Positions 1-8,015 of a DNA stretch of 64,000 bases are shown in pieces (the first letter of the stretch is position 1; the number at the start of each line of letters is the position of its first letter). Source of the DNA: Allokutzneria sp. A3M-2-11 16 (GTDB lineage Bacteria; Actinomycetota; Actinomycetes; Mycobacteriales; Pseudonocardiaceae); assembly GCF_024213555.1 (NCBI RefSeq), contig NZ_JANAVO010000017.1, positions 26,806-90,805 on the forward strand, written 5' to 3'. The position numbers and the translations under genes were made by a program. The notes under the pieces are model-generated. The model did not search any database. It worked only from the letters and a program-made list of their open reading frames with translations, and was not told the DNA's origin.

Positions 1-136
1 CAAGGAGGTCTGCCGCCAGGGCTCGTTCGCCGGAAACGGGGCCCTGGTGCTGGACATGTTCGTCTACTCCAAGATCCCGCCGGAGGTCACCGAGGGCTCG
101 ATGGAGATCGACCACGTGCGCGTCCACCGCAAGTAG
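1..136 (+). CDS. C-terminal end of an unidentified protein (5' truncated)
   Basis: An open frame enters from the left edge (codons start at base 2) and ends at TAG 134-136, giving 44 residues that end in MEIDHVRVHRK. The last strand (EIDHVRVHRK) loosely resembles the closing strand of GH16-type concanavalin-like folds, where an x-D-x-V-R-V-Y motif is usual. This is too little to assign a family. The gene is convergent with the sensor kinase that ends 5 bases later. Codon use is typical of the window. The existence of a coding tail is likely; its function is unknown. Confidence 0.55.
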   Translation, partial: KEVCRQGSFAGNGALVLDMFVYSKIPPEVTEGSMEIDHVRVHRK

Positions 137-141
137 GGAGA

Positions 142-2130
142 TCACGACAGCGGGACCAGCGCGCGGACGGTCGTGCCGCCGGGACCGCTGTCGATCTCGC
201 AGCCGCCGCCGACCGCGCGGGTGCGCTCGCGCAACGAGTCCAGGCCGACCCCGAGGCCGAGCGGCTCGACGATCCCGGTCCCGTCGTCGCGCGTCTCCAC
301 GACGATCCACTCCTCGCCGACCGAGACCCGCAACGCGATCGACCGCGCACCGGCGTGCCGCGCGGCGTTGGCCAAGGACTCCGCCGCCACGTGGAACACC
401 ACCTCCTCGTGCACCCCGGGCAGCGGGTCCGGCAGGTCGCACGTCACCGGCGTCTCCGTGGTGGACAGACGGCGGCACAGCTCCACCAGCGCACCGCGCA
501 ACCCGTGCTCCTCCAGCAGGAGCGGCCGTTGGTTCCTCGTCACACGGCGGAAATCGGCCACGATCTGTCGCATGTGGACCATCACGGAGGCCAGCAACGC
601 CCCGGCCTCCGAGCGCGGTGGCACCATCGTCCGCACCGCGCCCAGCTGCAACGCCACCCCGGCCAGCGCCGGACCGAGACCGTCGTGCAGATCCCGCCGC
701 AGCCGCAGCCGCTCCTCCTCGACACCGCGTTCCAGGCGCTCCCCCACCAGCACCGTGCCGATCACCGCCGCGGTCTGGTCGACGATCGGCTCCAACGCCG
801 CGATGTCCAGCTCGTCCAACGTTTCCTGACCCGAGCGCGGCCACACCGACAACCGGCCGGACTTCCCGAGCGCGAACACCGTCGGCTCCGCGTCCGCGGC
901 ACCGACGCCCGCCAGTTGCCTGCCGTCGACCTCGATCGTCGCGGCGGGCAGGCGCAACACGCTCACCACCGTCTGGCACACGGCGAACGGGATCTCGTTC
1001 GGCGGCACCCCTTTCAGCCGTCGTGGCAACGCGCGCAGCAACCGGTACGGCTCCGCTCGATCCCCGTAGAAAGCCCGGTCGACGCGACGGCGCACAAAAC
1101 GCACGGCATCGCGCAGCCCGAACCCGGCCACACCGGTGGCCAGAGCGACCACCAGCGCTCCCCAGGAAGCCGCACCGGGGAGCACCCTCGCCAGCAACGC
1201 CGTCACCAAGAGGTAGGACAGCACCAGACCACCGATGACCGTCACCACGATGACCGTGGCGCGTGCGGCGCGGTCGAGCTGGTACAGCCGCGTCCGGGTG
1301 AGGACGAACCCCAGCACGGGCAGGCCGACCAGGACGACCAGTCCGCGGCAGGTCAGGAAGAACTCGTCGGGCAGGACGATGACCGACGTGACGTAGGACC
1401 GCGTCGCGAACCAGGTCTCCAGCGAGAAGGCCAGGTAGATCAGCACGGAGATCACCAACGCGACGGCGATCTGCCTGCGGGCGAACCGTCCTGCCCGGCG
1501 CAGCCTGGAGAACAACGACACCAGGCACAACGCCCACAGCAGGTAGTGCGTCACCGCCGCGATCTTGAAGGCCGCGTCCCATGGCGAGTCGAGCCCGTGC
1601 GCGGGCCCCTGGCCGGGAACCGGCACCGACGACGACGCCAGCGGCACCGACGCCAGCACGATCAGCAACCCGGTCGACGCGACGACGGGCAGCGCGACCA
1701 GCACCGGCCGCCACCGCCTGCCCGGCAGCCTGCCGTCCGGGAAGAGCAGCGCCAGCGCGGGGAACACCACGACGCTGGTGAAGTTCAGCGTGATCCAGGT
1801 GACGAAGATCGCCACCCGGGCCCAGGGCGGCAGCTCGAACAGCATCGCCGCGCTGAGCAGCGGGTAGCACGAGGCCGTGACCCCGGCCGTGAGGAACAGC
1901 CACGCCAGCGGCTGCCTCGGCCGGCGCGTGACGACCAGGGCACCCATCACCGAGAACGCCAGCCCCTCGACCGACTGCTCCACCATCAGCGCCCAGAACC
2001 AGGCGGACCGGGCCGGGCCGCCCGTGGCCCACGCGTACGCCGCCCAGGCCGCGACGGTCGCGACGACGCAGCCGAAGCTGATGGCGGTGGCGAGGGCCGT
2101 GGCCCGGCCGGAGAACCGCTCCCCCTGCAT
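142..2130 (-). CDS. NarL-family membrane sensor histidine kinase
   Basis: A 662-aa sensor kinase. The N-terminal half carries about eight hydrophobic segments (residues ~10-320), with no recognisable PAS or GAF domain. It is followed by a HisKA_3 dimerisation/phosphoacceptor segment with the motif RRDLHDGLGPALAG (the His accepts phosphate) and a C-terminal HATPase_c domain with an N-box-like AAESLANAARHA and a G-box DDGTGI. Kinases of this type phosphorylate LuxR-type response regulators. No partner regulator lies next to it here: the left neighbour is convergent and the right neighbour is an unrelated lipoprotein on the other strand. It is an orphan within this window. The start ATG at 2130 has a GGGGGAGCGG-like stretch upstream. 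The signal sensed cannot be told. Confidence 0.9.
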   Translation of the reverse strand: MQGERFSGRATALATAISFGCVVATVAAWAAYAWATGGPARSAWFWALMVEQSVEGLAFSVMGALVVTRRPRQPLAWLFLTAGVTASCYPLLSAAMLFELPPWARVAIFVTWITLNFTSVVVFPALALLFPDGRLPGRRWRPVLVALPVVASTGLLIVLASVPLASSSVPVPGQGPAHGLDSPWDAAFKIAAVTHYLLWALCLVSLFSRLRRAGRFARRQIAVALVISVLIYLAFSLETWFATRSYVTSVIVLPDEFFLTCRGLVVLVGLPVLGFVLTRTRLYQLDRAARATVIVVTVIGGLVLSYLLVTALLARVLPGAASWGALVVALATGVAGFGLRDAVRFVRRRVDRAFYGDRAEPYRLLRALPRRLKGVPPNEIPFAVCQTVVSVLRLPAATIEVDGRQLAGVGAADAEPTVFALGKSGRLSVWPRSGQETLDELDIAALEPIVDQTAAVIGTVLVGERLERGVEEERLRLRRDLHDGLGPALAGVALQLGAVRTMVPPRSEAGALLASVMVHMRQIVADFRRVTRNQRPLLLEEHGLRGALVELCRRLSTTETPVTCDLPDPLPGVHEEVVFHVAAESLANAARHAGARSIALRVSVGEEWIVVETRDDGTGIVEPLGLGVGLDSLRERTRAVGGGCEIDSGPGGTTVRALVPLS

Positions 2131-2224
2131 GCCACGACCTTAGAACCGGCGGCAAGGAGGAGCGGTTGACCAGTCGAGTCGATCCCGTTTCCGCGATCGC
2201 GGCGCTGCGTGTTAGATGCACGGC

Positions 2225-2632
2225 ATGAGCCTCAAGCCCGGCCGTGCGCTGCTGCTGATCCTGCCGCTGACCTTGGCCTTCACCGCGTGCAGCAGCAGTC
2301 AGGACCAGTTCGCGAAGGAACTCAAGGCAGCCGGTTTCACCACGGTGGGCGAACCGAGGACCGACACCGAGAAGAAAACGAAGAAGGTCGGCAAGCGAAC
2401 GGTCAAGTCGTCCCAGAAGATCATCGAGATCACCGTCCGCGTCAAGGGCTGCGATCTGGAGTTCGCCAAGGCCGCGGACAGCTCCGGCTATTGGCTTGAC
2501 GAATTGCACGTCAACGGGCAGGAACCGGACTGGCCGGAATACCCGGAGAACCTGCGCTACGCCGATGCGGTCGCCCTGCTGGGCAGTGGAAAGCCGAAGC
2601 CGCCCGGATTCGCGAGCTGTTACCGGCCGTGA
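2225..2632 (+). CDS. small putative lipoprotein, unknown function
   Basis: A 135-aa protein (138 aa if the in-frame ATG at 2216 is used). It has a short positive N-terminus, a hydrophobic stretch LLLILPLTLAFTAC and then CSSSQDQ, which looks like a type II signal peptide with a somewhat atypical lipobox (F at -3). The mature part is charged and Lys-rich at residues ~35-60 and contains two further Cys. No family is recognised. It is likely anchored to the outer face of the membrane. It is divergent from the sensor kinase at 142-2130, with about 90 bases between them; whether the two are functionally linked is unknown. Confidence 0.65.
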   Translation: MSLKPGRALLLILPLTLAFTACSSSQDQFAKELKAAGFTTVGEPRTDTEKKTKKVGKRTVKSSQKIIEITVRVKGCDLEFAKAADSSGYWLDELHVNGQEPDWPEYPENLRYADAVALLGSGKPKPPGFASCYRP

Positions 2633-2672
2633 CGCGTGTTCGACCCCGCCAACCCTCACGCTTGAACGCTCG

Positions 2673-2948
2673 TCAGCAGGTGCGACCGGCGTAGTGCGCC
2701 CCGCGCACCTGCAGCACGCTGCCCAGGTAGTGGTCACCGCGGCCGACGCACTTCTCGTAGTCCGGCGCGAGGACCGTGTTCACGTAGATGACGACGCGGC
2801 CCCCGCCGCAGTGGTTGTAGCGCGCTTCCTCGACCTTCTTGTAGTAGCCGCACGGGGCCGCGGACGCCTCGCCGGAAACTGCGACCGACATCCCGAGCAC
2901 CGCTCCGGTGATCGACAGCACGGCGACGGCATGACGAACAAAACTCAT
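2673..2948 (-). CDS. small secreted protein resembling the DUF6355 family
   Basis: A 91-aa protein starting at ATG 2948, preceded by an AAGGTGG ribosome-binding site; a longer in-frame ATG at 3008 would put 20 unrelated residues before a normal signal peptide and is disfavoured. Residues 1-29 are a signal peptide ending ASA-AP. The ~62-residue mature part has the pattern PCGYY...YNHC...PDYEKCVG...HYLG...GAHYAGRTC with four Cys, probably forming two disulfides. I recall this pattern from short exported actinobacterial proteins grouped as DUF6355; the role is not established. The AT-rich leader around 2950-3000 contrasts with the coding region and probably holds its promoter. Confidence 0.7.
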   Translation of the reverse strand: MSFVRHAVAVLSITGAVLGMSVAVSGEASAAPCGYYKKVEEARYNHCGGGRVVIYVNTVLAPDYEKCVGRGDHYLGSVLQVRGAHYAGRTC

Positions 2949-3031
2949 CTTTTTCCACCTTGGAAAATAGGAAACAAATACACAAACTGGCGAATGTGCC
3001 ATTTCCAAGCTGAATGAGGGTCACTTCGAAG

Positions 3032-4945
3032 TCAACGCGTTCGAGCCGCCGCCAACTCGGACACGCGCAGGCCCTTGGCGTCGCAGTAGCCGCGCAGGGT
3101 CAGCGCGAGCTGCCCCGCGTGCCGCTCGTGCTTCTCCCGGCGGGCGAACTCGATCACCGCGCGCAGGTTCGGCAGCTCGCGGTCGAACCACGTCACCCCG
3201 TTGCCGACGAAGGCGATCACCGCGTCCGGCACCGGGGTGAACCGCGCCCGCCCGGTGATCTGCCGGTCGGCCTCGTTGGCGGAGTACAGGTAGTGGTCCA
3301 GCAGCCGGACCGCCGCGGCGGGCTCGTCGGGCTCGTCGAGGCCGAGCGCGTGCTCGCGGAGCAGGTCGTGCAGCCGGTAGCGGCCCGGAACATGTTGCTG
3401 CACAAGGTGAACGCCGAGCAAGGCCTCCAGCGTGTCCTCGGCGTCGTCCACCGAGACGTCCAGCAGCGCGGCCGCGGCGTGCGGGGTGATGTCGACCCCG
3501 GGATGCCTGCCGAGCAGTCGGAAAGCACGGCACAGCAAGGGCTCCAGCGCTTCGCAGGAGACCGCTAACGCCGTGGAGCCCTTGCGCAGCCTGATGACCA
3601 GCTCTTCATCCGTCCACTTAGGACAGATCGCTCCGACGAGGCGCAACGCGAGCGGGAGATAGCCGCACAGCCCGGCGACGGCGCCACCGTGCGCGGAGCG
3701 GCGACCGGCCGCGCGTTCGAAGAGCTCCACCGCCTCCGGCTCCGGCAGCGGGCCCAGCGACAACGCGGCCGCGTCGAGCCCGGTCGGCCGCTGCCGCGCG
3801 GTGATCAGCGTCAGGCAACCGGGCGCACCGGGGAGCAGCGGCCGGAGCCGGTCGGCCTCGGCGGCGTTGTCCAGCACGAGCAGCACCCGCCTGCCCGCCA
3901 GCCGCGCCCGCCAGGCGGCCGCGCGCTCGCCCAGCTCGTCGGGGATGTCCTCCGGGGCCGCCCCCACCGCGCGCAGCAGCGACTCCAGCGCGTCGCCCAC
4001 GGACACGGCATTCCCTTGCAGGTCGAGGAAGAGCTGCCCGTCCGGGTACCCGGCGGCGAGCAGTCGCGCCGCGCACGAGACGAGCGTGGTCTTGCCGACG
4101 CCAGCCGCCCCGTCGACGGTGAGCACGCTCGCGCCCTCGGACACGGTGTCGGACAACCACTTCAGCTCGCGGTCGCGACCGGTGAAGTCGGTGGGCACGC
4201 GCGGCAGGTCGGTTCGCGCCGTCCACGTGCGCTCCACCACGGGCGGGGCACCGCGCAGCACGCGTTCGTGCAGGTCACGCAGTTCCGATCCGGGCTCGAC
4301 GCCCAGCTCGCCGACGATCCGGGCGCGCGCGTCGCGGAAGGTCTCCAGCGCCTCGGCCCGGCGGTCCGCGTGCCAGAGCGCGAGCATCCGCAGCTCCAGC
4401 AGCTTCTCGTGCAACGGGTGCGCCGCCAGCAGGTCGCCCACGTCGGCCAGCACCTCACCGGCCCTGCCGAGCCGCAGCTGCTCCTCGCCGAACCGGCACC
4501 GCGTCAGCAGCCACTGCTCCTCAAGGGCTTCCCGCGTCCGCTGCGCCCACTCGCCCTCGATCCCGGCGAGCGGCGGGCCGCGCCGGAGGGCGAGCGCCGG
4601 GCCCAGGTCCCCGGCGGCGACGAGCGCGCGGAACCGCACCAGGTCGACGTGCTCCGGCTCGATCGCCAGGCGGTAGCCGTCGTTCTGGAACACCAGGACG
4701 GAGGCGCCGTCGGCACCGGCCGCGACGAGGACCCGCCGCAACCGGGCGACGTAGGTCTGCACGAGGTTGCGGGCCCCGGCGGGCGGGCGGTCCGCCCAGA
4801 CCCGGTCGACCAGCGCGGGCACGCCGACCACCCGGTCCGCCTCGGCGGCCAGGATCGCCAGCACGCACTGCTGGCGCGCGGGCCCGACCTGGACCGCGCG
4901 ATCGCCGTCGCGGACCCGGACCGGACCGAGCAGGTCGATCTCCAT
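3032..4945 (-). CDS. SARP/AfsR-type regulator with NB-ARC ATPase domain
   Basis: A 637-aa regulator from ATG 4945 (an in-frame TTG at 4966 is possible). Residues ~1-90 form an OmpR-like winged helix (MEIDLLGPV, then a RQQCVLAIL...LVDRVW pattern) and ~95-235 a BTAD domain. From ~250 there is an NB-ARC/STAND NTPase with a P-loop GAAGVGKTTL and a Walker B-like RRVLLVLDNA. The protein stops soon after a winged-helix-like segment (ALLDVSVDDAEDTLEALLGVHL), so it lacks the long TPR tail of classical AfsR. SARPs typically activate secondary-metabolite genes. The adjacent genes are the divergent small secreted protein and LtrA; no biosynthetic cluster is next to it. Confidence 0.88.
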   Translation of the reverse strand: MEIDLLGPVRVRDGDRAVQVGPARQQCVLAILAAEADRVVGVPALVDRVWADRPPAGARNLVQTYVARLRRVLVAAGADGASVLVFQNDGYRLAIEPEHVDLVRFRALVAAGDLGPALALRRGPPLAGIEGEWAQRTREALEEQWLLTRCRFGEEQLRLGRAGEVLADVGDLLAAHPLHEKLLELRMLALWHADRRAEALETFRDARARIVGELGVEPGSELRDLHERVLRGAPPVVERTWTARTDLPRVPTDFTGRDRELKWLSDTVSEGASVLTVDGAAGVGKTTLVSCAARLLAAGYPDGQLFLDLQGNAVSVGDALESLLRAVGAAPEDIPDELGERAAAWRARLAGRRVLLVLDNAAEADRLRPLLPGAPGCLTLITARQRPTGLDAAALSLGPLPEPEAVELFERAAGRRSAHGGAVAGLCGYLPLALRLVGAICPKWTDEELVIRLRKGSTALAVSCEALEPLLCRAFRLLGRHPGVDITPHAAAALLDVSVDDAEDTLEALLGVHLVQQHVPGRYRLHDLLREHALGLDEPDEPAAAVRLLDHYLYSANEADRQITGRARFTPVPDAVIAFVGNGVTWFDRELPNLRAVIEFARREKHERHAGQLALTLRGYCDAKGLRVSELAAARTR

Positions 4946-5048
4946 CGCCGTCCCCCAAGTGATCAAGCCGAGTTTTCCGCGTCGTCACCAGGCGGTCCAG
5001 CGTTGTTACAGCTCCGTTCCAGCGCATTTGCCCAATCTCTGCCGCGAC

Positions 5049-6182
5049 TTAACGTGGGCTGGGCAGACCGACCAGCACCAGCAGCCCGACGAGCACGGCG
5101 GTCACGTACAGCGAGGCCCCGGCCAGCGGGCTGACCGCGACGAGCACCGCGACCACCGGGAACGCGATCGCCAGGGGTGAGCGACCGCGCGGCAGGACGT
5201 GCAGCGCCCACACCCCGAGCAGGTACGACGCCACCGGGACCGCCGTCGCCATGCCCGCGGCGAACTCCGGGACGCCGTCCGCGCCGGTGCGGAGATCGAC
5301 GGCGACTTCGAGGCCCGCGCCGACCGCCCCGGCCGAAGCGAAGATCACCAGGTGCCCGTAGCCCCACCGCAGCGAGGCGTTCAGCGAGGTCAGCAGGTCC
5401 TCGGCGGGCTTGTCGAAGTACAGCCACCACAACGAGAACACGATGACCAGCCCGGCCGCCGCGACCCCGAACAGGCTCACCGAACCGTGGCCCTCGTCGA
5501 TCGCCGACCGCACCGCGTTGGTGGCGGCGAGGATCGACTCACCGAGCACGATCAGCGTGAACAGGCCGTAGCGCTCGGCGATGTGGCCCGGGTGCCACGG
5601 TGTGGTCGCGCCGCGCTCCGCGAGCGCCGGGACCGCGATCTCGGCGAGCAGCAGCACGAAGAACGCGGGCAGCAACCACTGCTGCGGCAACGCCAGCCGG
5701 ACGAGCCAGCCGATCTGCACGAGGGTGATCCCGGCCGCGTAGCGCAGCGCGGTCCGCCGCCGCTCGGGGTCGGCCTTGGCGGCGCGCAGCCACTGCGTCA
5801 CCATGGCCAGCCGCATCAGCACGTAGCCGTAGGTGATCACCGTGAAGTCGCCGTGGTCCAACGCCTGCCCGACACCCGCCGCGAGCACAAGCGCGCCCGC
5901 GATCTGCACGAGCGTCGTCACCCGGTAGGCCGTGTCGTCGGTGTCGTAGGCGGAGGCGAACCAGGTGAAGTTCATCCACGCCCACCAGATCGCGAAGAAC
6001 ACCATCGCGTAGCCGAGCACGCCCTGACCGGCGTGGTGTTCGACGACGGCGTGGTGCAGCCCCGCCGCGGCCTGGGCGACGGCGACGACGAAACACAGGT
6101 CGAACAACAGCTCGAGCGGGGTCGCGGCGCGGTGCGCCTCGTTCGCCCCGCGCGCCGTCATCGGCCGGTACCAGGTGGTCAC
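5049..6182 (-). CDS. LtrA family (low temperature requirement) membrane protein
   Basis: A 377-aa polytopic membrane protein with the N-terminal LtrA signature (ATPLELLFDLCFVVAVAQAA) followed by regularly spaced membrane helices to the C-terminus, including GESILAATNAV in the middle and LWWLYFD later. LtrA was named from cold-sensitive Listeria mutants; its biochemical role is unknown. Its ATG (6182) lies seven bases after the stop of the DUF6766-type gene, so it is the last gene of the minus-strand run that begins with the ABC1 kinase at 9956. An internal Met eight codons in is an alternative start. Confidence 0.88.
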   Translation of the reverse strand: MTTWYRPMTARGANEAHRAATPLELLFDLCFVVAVAQAAAGLHHAVVEHHAGQGVLGYAMVFFAIWWAWMNFTWFASAYDTDDTAYRVTTLVQIAGALVLAAGVGQALDHGDFTVITYGYVLMRLAMVTQWLRAAKADPERRRTALRYAAGITLVQIGWLVRLALPQQWLLPAFFVLLLAEIAVPALAERGATTPWHPGHIAERYGLFTLIVLGESILAATNAVRSAIDEGHGSVSLFGVAAAGLVIVFSLWWLYFDKPAEDLLTSLNASLRWGYGHLVIFASAGAVGAGLEVAVDLRTGADGVPEFAAGMATAVPVASYLLGVWALHVLPRGRSPLAIAFPVVAVLVAVSPLAGASLYVTAVLVGLLVLVGLPSPR

Positions 6183-6189
6183 GTGCTCC

Positions 6190-6861
6190 TCATCCCGCTT
6201 CGTCGGTGGTGGAGTGGGCGGCGCCGACCGGCTTGGACTCCGGCGACCCGCGCTGCCGCAGGTACACGCTGAACACCGCCATCGACCCGATCGCGAGGAA
6301 CTCCGACTGCCAGTTCTGCAGGCTGCGGTTCCAGAAGTCGGCCGTGCCCAGGTACTCCGCCCACGGCACCGGGTCCTCCAGCATCGCGAGCTGGTCGGCG
6401 TTGTACGCGCTCACCCCGGCGACGGACTGCACCAGCCACGACAGCAGGAAGATCCCGCCCATCACCAGGCCGAGGGAGTTGGAGAAGACCCTGGTCCGCC
6501 AGCCGCCCGCGTGCGCCCACTTCGGCGCTTCGGGTCCGGCGTGCGAGCCGACCTGCTGCTTCTGGTCGGACTCCAGCCCGATGTCCCGCGGTGGCTTGGA
6601 CTCCGGGGAGCCGCGCTGGATGAGCCAGACCGTGGCGATGATGTAGAGGAAGAACTGGAGGTACTCCGACTGCCAGTTCTCCGCGACGTCCACGGCGAAC
6701 TCCGAGGACGCGAGGTAGCGGAAGAAGCCCGGTTCGGCGCCGCCGTCCGCGAGCCGCCGCTGCACCAGATCGGCGTACCCGGCGAAGGCCTGGCCCCCGA
6801 GCGCGCCGAGGAAGAGCAGGCCGAAGAAGACGCCAACACCGTTGTCGCGCAAGAACTTCAT
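6190..6861 (-). CDS. DUF6766-like membrane protein with an internal duplication
   Basis: A 223-aa membrane protein (MKFLRDNGVGVFFGLLF...). The start ATG at 6861 overlaps the stop of the preceding 29-aa gene as ATGA. Two halves repeat the same pattern: NWQSEYLQFFLYIIATVWLI then QRGSPESK, and NWQSEFLAIGSMAVFSVYLR then QRGSPESK. Each pairs a transmembrane helix with a cytosolic RGSPESKP motif, which suggests ancient tandem duplication. I associate this pattern with the DUF6766 family. No enzymatic motif is visible. It sits between the micro-protein and LtrA in a coupled operon. Confidence 0.8.
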   Translation of the reverse strand: MKFLRDNGVGVFFGLLFLGALGGQAFAGYADLVQRRLADGGAEPGFFRYLASSEFAVDVAENWQSEYLQFFLYIIATVWLIQRGSPESKPPRDIGLESDQKQQVGSHAGPEAPKWAHAGGWRTRVFSNSLGLVMGGIFLLSWLVQSVAGVSAYNADQLAMLEDPVPWAEYLGTADFWNRSLQNWQSEFLAIGSMAVFSVYLRQRGSPESKPVGAAHSTTDEAG

Positions 6862-6947
6862 CGGCCGAGCACCCCCAGCACGAAGAAGAACACCAGCGCG
6901 CCGATGACGATGATCAAGTACGCGGAGAACATGCCGCGGGAGATCAC
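6858..6947 (-). CDS. 29-aa single-span membrane micro-protein
   Basis: GTG at 6947 starts a 29-residue peptide, beginning MISRGMFSAYLIIVIGALVF and continuing as a hydrophobic helix ending GVLGR. Three things support the start: a GGAGGGG ribosome-binding site just upstream, a GTGA overlap with the stop of the upstream lipoprotein gene (6944-6947), and an ATGA overlap of its own stop with the downstream DUF6766-like gene (6858-6861). It is almost entirely one membrane helix with positive residues at both ends. Such peptides often act as small subunits of membrane complexes; the DUF6766-like neighbour would be the natural partner (inference). Confidence 0.72.
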   Translation of the reverse strand: MISRGMFSAYLIIVIGALVFFFVLGVLGR

Positions 6948-7345
6948 GACCCCTCCAGCACGCAGTCGTAGGGCTGGTCGCCGCGCGGGGTGCAGCCCGC
7001 GCCGGAGATCCGCCAGCCGTGGGCGAACTCCCGCAGGAACAACGTGTCGCCGCCGGTCCGGACCTGCGCGGCGTCGCCCCACACCTCGACCTCGCGCACC
7101 GCGGCCGAGGGGAGCTTGAGCGTGCCGAGCGCGATCGCACAGCCTTCCGGCCGCAGCGCCTCCATGCGGCGCAAGGTCTTCGGCGTGAGCAGTTCGCACG
7201 CGGCCTTGGCGTCGCCCTTGGCCAACGCGCCGACGAACGCGTCCGCGGCGGATCTGACGGAGTCTGTTTCCGAGTTGGACACTGAGGCACATCCGCTCGC
7301 GAGGACCGCGGCGGCCACGGCGATCACAACCCTGGAGCCGGGCAC
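6944..7345 (-). CDS. small lipoprotein, NTF2-like fold suspected
   Basis: A 133-aa protein with a type II signal peptide (hydrophobic stretch, lipobox ending LASGC, so Cys19 would be lipidated). The mature domain (SAADAFVGALAKGDAKAACELL..., then EVEVWGDAAQVRTGGDTLFL and a final GWRISGAGC segment) has the helix-then-curved-sheet pattern of NTF2/SnoaL-like extracellular domains of actinobacteria, with internal Cys that could pair. It follows the uracil-DNA glycosylase gene by nine bases and overlaps the micro-protein start by four bases, so it is translated in the middle of a polycistronic message. Function unknown. Confidence 0.75.
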   Translation of the reverse strand: MPGSRVVIAVAAAVLASGCASVSNSETDSVRSAADAFVGALAKGDAKAACELLTPKTLRRMEALRPEGCAIALGTLKLPSAAVREVEVWGDAAQVRTGGDTLFLREFAHGWRISGAGCTPRGDQPYDCVLEGS

Positions 7346-7354
7346 CGTCGCACC

Positions 7355-7993
7355 CTAACCAGGCTGTCGCGATCCGGCGCGCTGAAGTTCTTCGGCGGCG
7401 CCCCGCAGGTCCCGCACGAGATCTTGGTAGGCGGCGTCCCGATCGGGAGCGCGGAGCACCGCCGAGGGGTGCTGCGTCGCGGTGACGCGGGCCGGGAAGT
7501 CAGGCAGGTCAAGGATTTCACCGCGGTGCTCGGTCAGCTTGAAACCGGGCCCGAGCAACGACTGCGCCGCCGTCGCGCCCAGGCAGACCACGAGCGCGGG
7601 GCGGATCGCGGCGAGCTCGGCGACCAACCACGGGCGGCACGCGACGGCCTCGGAGCGCGTCGGCTTCTTGTGGATGCGGCGCTTGCCCCGGGCCTCGAAC
7701 TTGAAGTGCTTCACCGCGTTGGTGACGTAGGCGCGTTCGCGATCGATGCCCGCCTCTTCGAGCGCGCGGTCGAGCAGGCGGCCAGCGGGCCCGACGAACG
7801 GCTCACCCGCGCGGTCTTCCTGATCACCGGGCTGCTCGCCGACGAAGACGGCGTCGGCCGAGCCGGGCCCGTCGCCGAACACCGTCTGGGTCGCGTCACG
7901 ATAGAGGTCGCAGCCCTCGCAAGACGCCGCCGCGGACCTCAGTTCACCGAGGTCGGCGGTGTCCGGCGGCTGCGCTCCGGGATGCTTCACCAC
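7355..7993 (-). CDS. udgX: uracil-DNA glycosylase, UdgX type (Fe-S)
   Basis: A 212-aa UDG superfamily protein. Motif A is GEQPGDQEDRAGEPFVGPAG (about residues 52-71) and the C-terminal motif is ATQHPSAVL. Four Cys (25, 28, 119, 137) are placed as Fe-S ligands. The hallmark is the loop GKRRIHKK with His108: in UdgX the His of KRRIH forms a covalent bond with the abasic site made when uracil is excised from single-stranded DNA, giving a suicide-like adduct. This loop separates it from ordinary family 4 enzymes. It starts at GTG 7993, 22 bases after the ABC1 kinase gene and upstream of the lipoprotein/micro-protein genes, an odd mix for a DNA repair protein. Confidence 0.9.
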   Translation of the reverse strand: MVKHPGAQPPDTADLGELRSAAASCEGCDLYRDATQTVFGDGPGSADAVFVGEQPGDQEDRAGEPFVGPAGRLLDRALEEAGIDRERAYVTNAVKHFKFEARGKRRIHKKPTRSEAVACRPWLVAELAAIRPALVVCLGATAAQSLLGPGFKLTEHRGEILDLPDFPARVTATQHPSAVLRAPDRDAAYQDLVRDLRGAAEELQRAGSRQPG

Positions 7994-8015
7994 GCCTGGG
8001 GCATTGCCCCGCGCG

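Noticed and set aside
355..2169. Long plus-strand open frame (604 codons) opposite the sensor kinase
   Set aside because: Antisense shadow of a clear histidine kinase; composition is Arg/His/Gln/Pro-rich with no domain, as is typical of GC-rich complementary frames.
6862..7290. Upstream part of a long frame reading into the DUF6766-like gene
   Set aside because: Only the part from ATG 6861 has membrane helices and the duplicated motif; the upstream part is antisense-like Arg-rich sequence overlapping the lipoprotein in another frame.
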